Source of the DNA: Globodera rostochiensis
Lineage: Eukaryota > Nematoda > Chromadorea > Rhabditida > Heteroderidae
DNA length: 64,000 nucleotides
Assembly (NCBI GenBank): GCA_018350325.1
Contig: JAEVLN010000009.1
Span: 2,850,459 to 2,914,458 of the forward strand
Direction of reading: 5' to 3'
Shown here: positions 33,448 through 45,000 of the stretch, one piece after another
Position numbering within the stretch: the first letter of the stretch is position 1
Layout of the letters: every line of letters starts with the position of its first letter
Translations under genes and position numbers: made by a program
Notes under the pieces: generated by a model
What the model was told of the DNA's origin: nothing
Databases searched by the model: none
Seen by the model: the letters and a program-made list of their open reading frames with translations, nothing else

Positions 33448-35971
33448 ATGATTTTGCTTAAACTTGGGCTTCTTCTTATTGCCCTGAAGGCATGCGGCGT
33501 CTATGCAGAGTAATTTATGTTATTTAAATATATGTTTTATTAAATTCTCAATGTTCCAGCGAACCGCCCGACAAAAGATGGAACATCTGCGAAAACAAAC
33601 TGGTCACTCTGGACAAAAAATGCCCATCGTATTTATAATCTTGATTAAAATAATAAATTATAAATATTTTTATTAAAGTTTTCAATTTAGTGTTCTGATC
33701 TGCTATCAAAGCAAATTGGCCAAGGATTCGGGGAATTGGAAAGCCGGAAATCGTTTTAGAGTGAACAGTCCGAATGCGAGCATTGCCTATGAATGTGCCG
33801 GAAATGACGGGACCAAAGGATGGCACGCCGTACGAATCAGCAAAGACATTACTGGAATGATGCCATTGGACTCATCCTTTGGCAGGTGAATTCCATTGTT
33901 TAACAATTAATTTGGTCAAATTTAAGCAAGAGTTTGAGCAACGTCTCGAACTATCCGGAAATCAACAACGACAAAGGTTTTTCAAAATCACAAAATTATT
34001 ATTTATTTTTGTAAAAGAATTGACATCGGGCGGACAATCTGCTGGAGAGGAGTTTATGAACGCACTTCGTTACGGTGCATTCATGATCGACTTCGATGGC
34101 ATGCCATTGCAAATTGCCGCATTGGAAATCCGCCAATCCATTGGGAAAAATGACACAAAAATGTGCAAGACAAAGGTAAAAAAACTTTAAATTATTATTT
34201 GCTTAATTTATTAAAATTAATGTAAATTTGTTTTTGAAGTGTGCGGCTAAATGGGAATTACAAACGAAAACACCAATGGAAACGGAACCACAAACTGAAA
34301 CTCCAAAGGACTCTTCAACCGAGAAAATTCCAAGTCCAGCAAAGGACTCTCCAAGCGAGAAAATTCCAAGTCCAGCAAAGGACTCTCCAAGCGAAAAAAT
34401 TCCAAGTCCAGCAAAGGATTCTCCAAGCGAGAAAATTCCAAAAAAGGATTTGTCTACAACGGAAACTTCAACAAAAACAATGGTAAGTTCAATTTAGCAA
34501 ATTTCTGCTCGAATTACAGACCCTGAAGAAGCATGGCAAATATTTTTTTGTAAATAAATGTGGAAACAGATTTAAATCTTTTAACTAATAAGTTATAACA
34601 TTCGGATTTCAGCTCGGTCGAGTAATGCCAAAGGCAAAGCATGTCGACCATTTCGGCACCAACTTGATGCAAATTGAGTTTTCCTCGGACGCTCCCAAAT
34701 TTTCGCTGAACGTTTCCATTTCACCTTATTGGGCTGCATGCGCTGTTCACCAAAGAAATAATAAAGCCGATCATATACAGGACAATTATACAAAAGTGGC
34801 AAACCAAGACCTGTTCAATGCGTGCTCAAATGTGCCAACATCATCCGTTTGCAACAAGTGCTTTTCCTAACAATTAATGGCAGTTTCAAGCTAATATTTG
34901 ACTTTTAGATCTTTGGAGTTCTATGCTTGCTACGAAAGTATCAAAAATCAAACGCACATAAACAAGGAAATTGCCGAAACTTGTCAAAAACGCCTCAGCC
35001 AAGCTCCGTTTGTTGCTGGCTTTCGAGTTCAAATTTGCATGCACCGCGATGCCAAAAAACAAATATTGACATTTGAGTCCCGTTTGGAGTTTTCATCCTC
35101 TGTACAAAAGTAATTTGTGGAGAAAAGCCATTATTTAAAGCATTGATTTAAGCATCGGCATGTCGCGGGAATTCCAATTTAAATCTGGCGAAGTTTCTAA
35201 ACTTATGAGATATGTTTCCTTTTCATTTACCGAATTCGGACACCAACCGAAGGAAATTCATGAGGTAAATTAATGATTATGCAAAAGCAAAATTAAATTT
35301 ATAAAATAATAATTTTTAAAGATTTTGAAAGATTAATCGCTATGTTTAGGCATCTGCCAAAGAAACGGTTCTGGATTCCATTGTTAATAAGCAAATTAAT
35401 GGGACTTCGTCAAAAATTATTCATTTTATCCCGCCGTCGAACGAGGCTTTGAGGATTTTTTTCAAACTTTCAAATCAGACATTTACCAAGTTGATCACTC
35501 GCAAAACAAATTTGCGGCCTTACCAGGACAACCCGGACATTGTTAGAAGGACACAAAAAATAGAAATGTTTTGTATTTGAACTTTTAGATACATCCATCA
35601 AGATGCGACATCTTGGGAGACAATTGTGAACCGATTCGAAAAATATTGGAGGAGGTTGATAAAATGCAGGAATGGTGCGCTCTCCACAATCCAACCGATA
35701 TTTGCATTAGTCCCGGACGGACTCCAACTCAGGTGGATTTACAATTTATTAATTTAATTTAATTTAATAAATTTATTTTAAGGAAGATCTGAAGCCATTC
35801 ATGCGGCCTCCCTGGGACAACACGTCTTTGCCATCGACCAAAATGCCATCTAATGACACAAGGACGAAAGACCCGTTGGAAGCGGGCGATGTATTGTATA
35901 CGAAAGATCAAGCACAGAAACAATATGACTACTACGTGGAAAGTGATTTCATTATAATGCATTCAAATTAG
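33448..35971 (+). CDS. secreted protein of unknown family, 12 exons, 619 residues
   Basis: Exons 33448-33509, 33560-33628, 33691-33885, 33927-33976, 34018-34175, 34240-34482, 34613-34857, 34909-35109, 35153-35264, 35350-35541, 35589-35732 and 35783-35971 join in frame with GT-AG borders throughout. The protein begins with a signal peptide (MILLKLGLLLIALKACGVYA). An N-terminal region with spaced cysteines follows (RWNICENKL, KCPSVLICYQSKL, YECAGNDGTKGWHAV). Near residues 195-250 is a low-complexity stretch with repeats of SPAKDSPSEKIP, then two more Cys-containing regions (SPYWAACAV, FYACYESIKNQTHINKEIAETC) and a C-terminal part with CEPIRKILEEVDKMQEWC. I recognise no domain. The stop codon TAG is the first three bases of a hAT-like element (35969-36098), so the C-terminus may have been truncated by it. 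The astacin gene starts 170 bp later on the same strand. Confidence 0.85.
34310..34440 (+). repeat. 36-bp in-frame coding tandem repeat
   Basis: About 3.5 copies of AAAATTCCAAGTCCAGCAAA plus GGACTCTCCAAGCGAG encode SPAKDSPSEKIP units. Copies are almost identical, so recent expansion or homogenisation is likely. Confidence 0.92.
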
Positions 35972-36098
35972 AGTTGGTCGGGACGGGACTGATACTGAAG
36001 TCTCCAATTTTGGGACTAAATTTCCCCTAAAAATATCGGGTTTTTTATCAATCCCGGACCTGGTTTTACCCAAAAATCCCGGTCCCGACCAAATTCTA
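35969..36098. mobile_element. hAT-like MITE, 130 bp, supplies a stop codon
   Basis: Starts TAGAGTTGGTCGGGAC and ends GTCCCGACCAAATTCTA; same family as 4711-4831 and 39415-39652. The flanks ATTCAAAT (35961-35968) and ATTTAAAA (36099-36106) agree at 6 of 8 positions, consistent with an older insertion. Its first three bases are the TAG that ends the 33448 gene. Confidence 0.8.
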
Positions 36099-36142
36099 AT
36101 TTAAAACATAAAGGTTTGAACAACAACTCCCGTGAGGGACTT

Positions 36143-39100
36143 ATGGGCCGTTTAGGGCGATCAATTTCCATTTATATTGTATTTTTTTATCTGAGTGTGT
36201 TCGAAATGCCGGAATTCATCGTCGGAAAAAGTGCCGGGACGGCAAAAGAGACAGCATCTGTTTTCCAAACAATGGAAGTCTCCAATTCCGATCAGATACG
36301 ACCCAGTATCATGTAAAAAAAAGAAACTATGCCCCAAATAAACAAAAAGCATTTTCAGTGGGCGATCTAATTATTCACGCAACAGCCACAATTGGCTTAG
36401 GGGCCGCACAGATCTCGTATGGTTTTACAAAGATTTGTAATTTAAACAAATTATTAATAATCGCCAAATTAAGGGAGCACACTTGCATTGATTTCACCTT
36501 TGATGAGACCGACGGCCCAATTGGCATTCAAATTATTGACAACGGCAAACGAGACAGATGCGGCGACTCGTCTATTGGTCAAAGGGGTGGCTGGCAAGAA
36601 CTGTCAATAAATTGCGAGGATGTTTGTGTTGTTTATTTGTCCCACTAATTGTAATGACTTATTCGGGATGAAGGTGCCTCCTCGAAACCGGCGGGGAACC
36701 GGGTCTATTTTTTTTTAGAATTTTTAACATTTTGATATAAAAGTTGTCAGGAATATATGTTTTTTTTGAAAACTTTTGGGAGGTCGGGGGGAAGAGTCGA
36801 CGGTGCTGATAGGCATTTTCGTCTAATTTGTTGGGTGAAAAGGGGTGAAATCCTCAGTCATTCATCAAATTTATCCATCGGTGGGCCATTTTAATACATC
36901 ACATAATTAATACTTTTTATGTATAAATAGATGGCTACTGGTGTTCACGAGCTTTTGCATGCACTCGGCCTGGCGCATGAAAATGAACGAGTCGACTCGT
37001 ACAAATACATCAAATTGAACCCGTTAAGCAAAGAATGGTTACACCACACTAAGAATTATGAATTCCCCTATGACTACGGCTCGATAATGCACTATCCTCC
37101 TGTTATAAGTGATTTTAAGTAAGTGCTTTTAACAAAAATTCAACACAACCATTTTGAGAGTCTATTTTATTCCAGTTCCTACGACAAAATTTCACACAAC
37201 CGCTTCTACCAACAATCGATGGGCCAAAGGGAAAAGCCGTCATTCAAAGATTATGCAATAATCAACGTCATATATTGCAATAGTAATTTATATTTTATTA
37301 TAAATACAATTAAACTATTTATGTATTGTATTGCATATTTAGACACGTGCGGTCCTGAATATTCGTGCAAAAATGGCGGCTATCCCAACCCCAGGCATTG
37401 CATGGAATGCTTTTGTCCCTGGGGTTATGGCGGAGCTCACTGTGAAGAACTCCAAAATGGTAAGAAAAATTAATTAAAGGTAATTTTTAAAAAGTCTAAA
37501 TCATAAATAGACATTGACTGCAAATACAAGATGGTCATAGAAAGAGAATTGGAAGCAGATTGGCAGACCCGGACGCTAGCCGAATTAATGTATTGTTGGA
37601 GTGATAGATGCGTATGCAACTGGAGAATTACGGTAAATTTTAAACTTTTATTGTAATTGGGCTTTAATTTAATAATGAAAAAAAAATGTTGTTACAAATT
37701 CGGTTGAATAGTTTTAATATTAAACCAATTTCAGCCTAAAGATGGAAAAAAGTTGCGAATTCAACTCAAACGATTGGAAATCGAGTCACAATGTTCACAT
37801 ATGCCATGCCATAAGTCATATATCGAAATCAATTTTCGAAAGGACAAACGGGCTCGAGGTTATAAAGCTGCTGGACTTTGGAGGAGGAATTAAAAATAAT
37901 TCACATTTTCAGGTGCAAGACTTTGTTGCCCGGAGGCAATTTCCCAAATGTCCCCGTCCCAAAACTGGATTGAGGCAGAAGAGCCCGGCACAGACATAAT
38001 CATTTCTACGAGTCTGGAATATACGAGAGGCGCTATCCAGTTCGAGCTGACCTACGAGACAGGCGAGAAATTGGGGGGGGGGGGGGGGAGGGTTGTGGGT
38101 TCTTGGGATATTTTTGGTTACCCGACCCCGAAAGATTAACCCATTTTTTGGGGGTTTTGCCGACCCCGTTTTTGGTTATCCGGAAGGTTTTGTGGCTTCA
38201 AATTTAAAAAAAATTGTATTTTTGTTAGAGAGCTTATGCCAACAGCGCCTTATTGCTGGAATTGTCCAATTATCAGGGAGGCCAGATCACCTTCGAAAAA
38301 TATGGCAACCGGCTCCAAAAGAATGGCATTTTTATGGCAATTTTTCTTTACGGATTTTTCAAATAAAAATTTTTTTTGAGGGGAAGTTGGTGGGTCGGCG
38401 GTGCCGATAGGCGCCGGCAAGAAATTTTGAATTTTTACACTCCAATGTCAGAGATTACCAACAAAATTAAAAAATATATGGTACTTTTTAAAGCTTTTTT
38501 ATATGGGGGAGGTCTCGGGAAAATTTCATGAAGATTTTAACTTCAAATTGTACTAATCAAGGGAGCCCTTTGTTTGTAGATCTTCATTTTTTGCTTAAAA
38601 AAAAGAGAATTTGCCCATAGTTCTAAAATATGGAAAATCTCCAAAATTATGACATTTTGCCATAAAAATAGGGCATTCTGGCCTCCCGACCAATTAGGCG
38701 CAGTCAATCAAACAACAACATTTTCAGATGGTGCCAAAATTTTGTCGTCTGAAGAATGTCCAGATCCACGCGAGCTATTTAGTAAAGAAAGGAATCCCGG
38801 TGGAGGAGTTTCATGCCTCGACAGCCCCAAGGAAACGAGCAAAGATCTACCATGTCCTCGGAGATCTGTCTCTTTAAAATGCGCTTCTTTCAAACCTGAC
38901 TATCATGCATGGGTAAATTGTTTAAAGTTTGCAAAATATGGGTCGGTGGTGCGCCTTGACCAATTTTAAAACATGGAAGGTTAATTGAATCAAACAAAAT
39001 GATGGCGTGTAATGAAACACGGAATTGAAAAGCACCCCCTGCTGATATGAGTTGATCAATTATTTTAAGTAATTTAAAATAAATTTGTAGATTAACGGCC

Positions 39101-39397
39101 ACCCGACCAACAAAACAGAGGTCACGATGCAATGCTTCGTAAGTCATTTTTTATTGGTACAATTTTGTGTTGATTAAAATTTAACAGAAACGTGAAGACA
39201 ACCCAACGAGCTATTGGGGCTATTGGGCGAACAAGACTCTGGATCCAGTTCACATTGACGACATTCAATGTGTGAAATACTTTAGGGAGCCAAGGTTCAA
39301 AAGCGCGGAGGTTGAGGACTCTGCAAAAGTTGAGGACTCTTTTAAAAATACAAATGGGTCCACTGTGTACATGGGTTTTAAGCCTGATCCGCAATAA
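36143..39397 (+). CDS. secreted astacin zinc metalloprotease with EGF and CUB regions, 12 exons
   Basis: Exons 36143-36312, 36359-36436, 36474-36621, 36931-37118, 37176-37282, 37343-37459, 37511-37632, 37735-37858, 37913-38062, 38728-38912, 39091-39138 and 39188-39397; 548 residues, all phases consistent. A signal peptide or signal anchor (SISIYIVFFYLSVFE) is followed by a short pro-region. The catalytic domain shows TCIDFTF, SSIGQRGGWQELSI, the zinc site HELLHALGLAHENER with three histidines and the catalytic glutamate, and the Met-turn YGSIMHYP. Then come an EGF-like region (CGPEYSC, CMECFCPWGYGGAHC), a CUB-like region (CNWRI, LRIQLKRLEIESQC, ARLCCPEAIS, IQFELTYET) and an unassigned Cys-containing tail. 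The part of the catalytic domain before TCIDF is shorter than in typical astacins. Intron 38063-38727 has a GC donor and holds a hairpin module and 16 G. Nematode astacins of this layout act in cuticle, moulting or digestion. Confidence 0.93.
38395..38418. repeat. GC-rich hairpin module in astacin intron
   Basis: TCGGCGGTGCCGATAGGCGC, in the opposite orientation to the copies at 572-919. A decayed copy (GACGGTGCTGATAGGCATTTTCG) lies in an earlier intron near 36798. Confidence 0.75.
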
Positions 39398-39414
39398 TCC
39401 TACTCTGTTCATAT

Positions 39415-39652
39415 TAAAGTTGATCGGGACCGGGAATGGTACTGAAGTGTCCAATCTTTGGACTGAATTTCCTCCTTTTAAAATCCCAGTTTTTTAATTT
39501 TCTCAATCCCGGTCCCTGTGGCTCCTAAAAATCCCGGTCCCTGTGGTTCCTAAAAATCCCGGTCCCTGTGGTTCCTAAAAATCCCGGTCTCTGTGGTTCC
39601 TAAAAATCCCGGTCTCTGTGGTTCCTAAAAATCCCGGTCCCGACCAACTTTA
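39415..39652. mobile_element. hAT-like MITE, 238 bp, TSD GTTCATAT
   Basis: Ends TAAAGTTGATCGGGACC and GGTCCCGACCAACTTTA are flanked by perfect GTTCATAT (39407-39414, 39653-39660), just after the astacin stop. It contains five tandem units of CCTAAAAATCCCGGTCC plus CTGTGGTT (39505-39640); the shorter relatives carry one such unit. Confidence 0.92.
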
Positions 39653-40060
39653 GTTCATATCCATCACTTTTTATATACATATATAATGCATTTAACCTTT
39701 GATCATTGTTTTTAGTATATTCTTATTCACTCGTCGTATTTAGTTTATTTTTGAAAACATATTTCTTTGCATTTAATATAGTGGGAAATAATGCCCTAAT
39801 TTTCAAAATCTGTTCATATCCAATTTAATTTAACCTTTGATCATTGTTTTAATATATCATCAAATTATTCCGTCTTATTCAATCTGTTAGTAATTAATTG
39901 GGTTCTCGACTAAAATTTCAATATTGTAAACATATATTATATTCTTATGGCATTAATAAATTTTGCATTTAATTACAGTAGGAATTAATTGATGCCCTAA
40001 TTCTCAAAAATAGCCTTTTCGTGCAAAAATTTTTCGAATGGGAGTTTAAAAGGTAATCAT

Positions 40061-41057
40061 CAGTGTTTTCCTGTTCCAGCTTGGCCTGTTCTGTTCCTGT
40101 TCTGTTCCTGTTCTGTTCCTGTTCCTGTTCTGTTCTGTTCTAAGATTTCAGAACAGCACAGGAACAGGAACAGATTCAAAATCCTTGGAACAGGAACAGA
40201 ACAGGCCAAGCTAGAACAGGGTAAAAATTGAAGAATTGAACTTGATTGAGTAATATATTTGAAATTTTCCAATGATTCATTATGATCTCACGTGGCGCAG
40301 TGGTTAAACTGCGTGCCTTGATTCAATTTTGTCTAAGGTTCAACTTTTCCTAGTGAAATTCTTTTTTATTCTTTATATTTTACTCCCTGGTGTGGTGTAA
40401 TGGTGAGTGATATGTGATGCCTGGGGCTGTGGGTTCGAACCCCCTACTTTGTAAATGCTTTTTTTCTCTCTTTACGAACTTTGATGGTAATTAAAAATAT
40501 TTTAGAATTAATATTTTTTGAAGACATAAAAATTTTTTATTTGTTTCATTAAACTTGAGAAAAAAATCATAGGGGGAGCAGAATTCTCAAAAAATTTTGA
40601 ATTAGGGCTGCTCCCCATTCTCAAAATTGGGTCGCCCCCGACTCTCGACATGACCAACCCCGACCTCCCCGATTTTCCTGCCCCCAAGGGGTCGGGATCA
40701 AACCTATTTTGAACCTAACTTAAAATATTTTCGTAAAAGTCTCGGATTTTTGGGAGCAAATTCTCGAGTCTCGGGGTCAACTCTTGGTAAGGTTAGGTCT
40801 CGAGCATCACTAGCAAGTGATGAGCACTCTGTTCAATGAATCATCGATTAAAATTTCAGTCTGAATTTCACTCGGAAAATTTTTAATTTGGAACAGTCTA
40901 AGAACAGTTTACTCTGTTCTGTTCCTGTTCTGTTCCTGTTCCTGTTCTGTTCTCGAGGTCGGAACAGAACAGGAACAGAACAGACAGGCTGTTCTAAGAT
41001 TTTAGAACAGAACAGGAACAGGAACAGGTTCAAAATTGTTGGAACAGGAAAACACTG
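40061..41057. mobile_element. hAT-like composite element, 997 bp, TSD GTAATCAT
   Basis: Ends CAGTGTTTTCCTGTTCC and GGAACAGGAAAACACTG are perfect inverted repeats, flanked by perfect GTAATCAT (40053-40060, 41058-41065). Both ends are followed inward by TGTTCTGTTCCTG or GGAACAGAACAGG units in both orientations. The middle has two tRNA-like A/B-box segments (40287-40450), GGTCGGG-rich sequence and a TCTCGAGCATCACTA end similar to the 5928 element, which suggests nested insertions. CAGNG ends plus an 8-bp duplication fit hAT. Confidence 0.92.
40287..40450 (+). other. two tRNA-like pol III promoter segments
   Basis: First: A-box-like TGGCGCAGTGGTTA (40293-40306) with a weak B box GGTTCAACT (40338). 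Second: TGGTGTAATGGTGAG (40393) with a good B box GGGTTCGAACCCC (40431-40443). Neither folds into a complete cloverleaf by eye. They may be SINE heads or tRNA relics carried in the composite element. Confidence 0.45.
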
Positions 41058-41192
41058 GTAATCATCTTATTCTTCGGTAATTTGCAATCATTTCCTCCAA
41101 AAATTTATTATTAGTGCTGGGATTTTTATGACCTAAACAGCTCAAAATATGTACGACACGTTAAAACCCTAAAAAAAATTAAGGTTCAAAAC

Positions 41193-42035
41193 TAGGGTTG
41201 GACAAGACCGGATATTATCCGGGTCTCCCGGATAACGGTTCCACCGGTTCCTTGACACCCGGATACCGGTACCGGATAGTAATTTATGCCCGGATACCCG
41301 TCCGGATACCGGATAATTTTCAATTTTTGAAAATAATAATTAAAATTTTATAAAAAATCAAATATCACGCGATTTTTTTGCCAAAAAGTAAATCAGCATA
41401 AAATAAACAAACAAAATCATTCAATCAAGTTAGATGGTTAATTTCATTTGTCAAAAACTCTTCTTCATCTGAAAGAGGCGACGGTCAAAGCGTGCCCAGG
41501 AATTTTTTTGGGAGGGGGGGGAGGCTGTTTTAAAAAAAAATTCGATTTTAGGTGTGCATTTTTTGCTTTATATTACATTTTTGTTAAGCAATTTTTGAGA
41601 AAAATCTTCGATTTTAGTGGTGCATTTTTGGTTTTTATTTCTGGCAATTTTTTGAAACTTTTTAAGAATGGGAGAGATCGGCGGTTTCGATTTAGACAAA
41701 CTCGAAATTAGCGCAAGTATAATTTTTAAAAATTTGAGCAATTTTTGTTGAAAGTCAATTGTTTTGTGAAATTGAAGCCCATATCTCTTAATTTTAATAG
41801 GAAATGACAAATTGTCGCGCAAAATTCAAAAATTTTACTAGCGCGAACAGCATAAACAAAAAAAAATCTCTGAAAAATAGCACCATTAGGGGTGCTTAAC
41901 CCGCCCGGATCCAACCCCCGGATACCGGGTATCCCGGATCCTAGACACCCGGATACCGGTCCCGGATAATTTGCCCAAAACACCCGGATACCGGTCCCGG
42001 TTCCGGTTCCAGATACCCGTTCTTGTCCAACTCTA
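41193..42035. mobile_element. hAT-like element, 843 bp, TSD TTCAAAAC
   Basis: Ends TAGGGTTGGACAAGACC and CTTGTCCAACTCTA are flanked by perfect TTCAAAAC (41185-41192, 42036-42043). Both subterminal zones consist of CCCGGATACCGG units. The centre holds AT-rich sequence with GTGCATTTTTTG blocks like the 7056 family and a short G run at 41514. It is a longer relative of the 177-bp element at 2810. Confidence 0.92.
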
Positions 42036-45000
42036 TTCAAAACAACAAAAAAAAAAAATCAAAATTATCATAACATTTTTAAACCCCAATGTTCTATGTT
42101 TAATAAAATCAAAAAGCTTTAAGCCATTATATAGATTTAACAGGTTAATTTAAACATTTAATGTTGAAATGATTTAACATAGATAATTAAACTAATGGCA
42201 TGAAACGAAAAATATTCGCTTATTTTATCAATTATTTAATGACAAATAATACAATTTTTTATGTTAGCGCTAAAAACACAAAAAAAAAGAAAAAATGTCA
42301 AACAAAAAAATAATCAAAAGTGAAATTTCGGAATTGCAACTTTACTTTCTTCATTACAAATATTTTTAAACTTTCTTAATAGTAGCCAATTTAAATTATA
42401 ATTTTATTTATTATCGAAGAATGTTAAAATTAATTTGACATTTTATATTTTATTAATGAAAAAATATCTTTAGCATTTTTTATTTGCATAAGTGAAAACT
42501 CCCGCGGCGTTAAAAGATGGCAAAGGTATCAAGGCATTGTTCGCTGCAAGTGTACATGCATGCTGATCGCAACATGCAGCTTTTATTTTTGTTGTTTGTT
42601 ATATATAATTATATTTTTTTAATTTGTTTTAATGCATTAACAAAGAAATAAATTATTGCATCGTTGCGTGAACAATGTCGTTTTAATCAATATTTGAATG
42701 TTTAAATTTTGAGAATTATTTTTTGTTCTTTGTTTACATTATTATAAATCGAAATTGGCAAATATGTAGTGCACTTTGAATTATGAGAAATATCAATTTA
42801 ATATACAACTTATGATTTTGTTAATTTATGTTAATTTGACTTTCCTAAATGTGGCTTAATGCGAATTTAGTTTAAGCAACTTTTGTCTTCTTGCGAAGCA
42901 GCTTGTCTTCTTGAAAAAAAAATTTATAATTATCTTAAATCATTAGCTTTTGGTTTTTAATTAATTTGTTTTTGGTTTAAGAATCTAAAAAACTTTTAAC
43001 GATTGGGAAGTAGATTTTTGTCAGCAGGTTTGCCGACATTATTTATTATTTGCAGTTTAAAAGATATATTTGTGTTCAGTGCGCAAATGTTTTCTGATTT
43101 CTTTTTTCAAGAAATTTCGGAGTTGGTTAAAAATTTTGATAATTTAAATTTTCTTTCATGATTGTAGAGTGAGTGATTCATCGGGATTAAATTAAAAAAT
43201 CTAATAGAAAAAATGTTGTTTTACTTTTTTTCATGACAAAAGAATTGTAATCTCAACGGGTTCTTTTGGTTCAGCATGAATAGCTATTAGATTTATGTGG
43301 AATTTATTTTTTTTATTGATCAAAAGATTAATTAATTACGGTAAATTTTTGTTCATTTTATATGTTATGCGTGTTTTCATGAGCGCGATCAACGCCCCTA
43401 GTCCACATGATTGACCCAACTATTAATTTTATATATGCATATATTAAAAATTAATTTCTTTAATTAGAAAACAACTGAATAACAGCGTTGGTCAGTCAAT
43501 AACTGATTTAAAATCATTTTATTGTAGCTAAATTTTAAAAATTATACACACTATAAATAATATTTTAATTAGTATAATTTTGATTATTTTATTTCTCTGT
43601 TTATTTCAATTCAATTTAGATAAATTTTTTAAAAAATAAATGAAATACAGGCATGCCCATATGTTTAGGATTTTTTCCTTCCACTATTTGAAATGAGTTT
43701 AAAATTTTTTCTGCATTTTTATGGACTAATTATTGATTAAATTTGTTATTGGTAAAACAGTTTTTTCACATCGTTGCACTACTTCAAGACTGACCCCCTT
43801 TTTTTGGTGGTCAAATGTTTAGGAAATTTTATTTCTTTTAAACAAAAAACAATATTTCGTCAGCGCACCGAAGGTTGGATCACTGATTCAATACAGCGAG
43901 GCATTGAGTCTAGTAATTTGATAATTGTGTCAAGCGGATTGTTTTCTCAGGCTGCGTAATTTGATCAAATTTAATTTAATTTTAATTAAAGGCAAAAAAC
44001 ATTTTGATTTCGATTATTTTTAATGTTTTTCTTTTTTTTTATCTCGAGTCAACCATGGTCCCCGGTTAAATTTGTCACTTTGCTGTAATGTTATAATAAA
44101 GCTTGAAAAGAATTTAAATTATGTAGAAATATTTACTTATTTTATTAGTTCAACAGTAATAAGTGCGAAGTTTAAACTTCTTTGCATCATTTTTCATATA
44201 ATTAACGAATTGATTTTTTATTGGGTTTTAATCAACGTTTAAAATTATATTGCAGCTTATTATTAGTTTACTTTTAACGACTATTTTGCAATAATTATTA
44301 ATAGATTTTTAATCAAAAGTCCAAGATATTTAAACAAAAAGCATATTTTGAATTTACAAATTATCAATTTATTATTAAAAACTCAAAATTGATTTGTTGA
44401 ATTTTTAAAAAAAATTATTTACCTATTTCAGAATGTGGCAATTTTTTTAATGGGATTTTAGTTTAGTTTAATTATAAGACAAATTTCAAAATGCTTCCGT
44501 TCCTTCTATTGTAATTTTTTTTTAATTTATTGGCCTTTAGATTGACCAAATAAAACTATTAATTCAATCACATGGCTGAAATATTATTTTTTAATTTTTA
44601 TAATTAACTTTAAGTTTTATAAACAAATAAAATATTATTTTTTACGTTTTTTGTCATTATTGACCTTTAAGTAAGTAATAACTTTGATTTTACTGTTTTA
44701 ATTAGATTATTTGCTTTTACATGCTTTTACCTGCGCATTGAGCCTCCATGATTGATGATGCCGTTATCTGCATTTTGAATGATTTTTAAAGAAATTTTGG
44801 TGATTCATTTAATTCAAGTTTAGTTTATCAAAATAATGATTTTTTATTGTATTTCTTTCACGTTGACCCGTGTCACATCATGGCCGGATTTTTGTTAATT
44901 TAGTATTGATAATAATATTATTTTCAATAGTAAGTTTTTAATTAATTAATTTTTATATTTATCTAATTCAAACTGTTTTCTGAGTATATGCAAAAATTCA

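Noticed and set aside
38229..38410. Extra astacin exon between CUB and tail
   Set aside because: The frame after the AG at 38228 is open, but joining 38062 directly to 38728 keeps phase and the family pattern, and no matching donor follows the candidate.
40287..40450. tRNA genes
   Set aside because: A and B boxes are present but acceptor and anticodon stems do not pair over the needed length.
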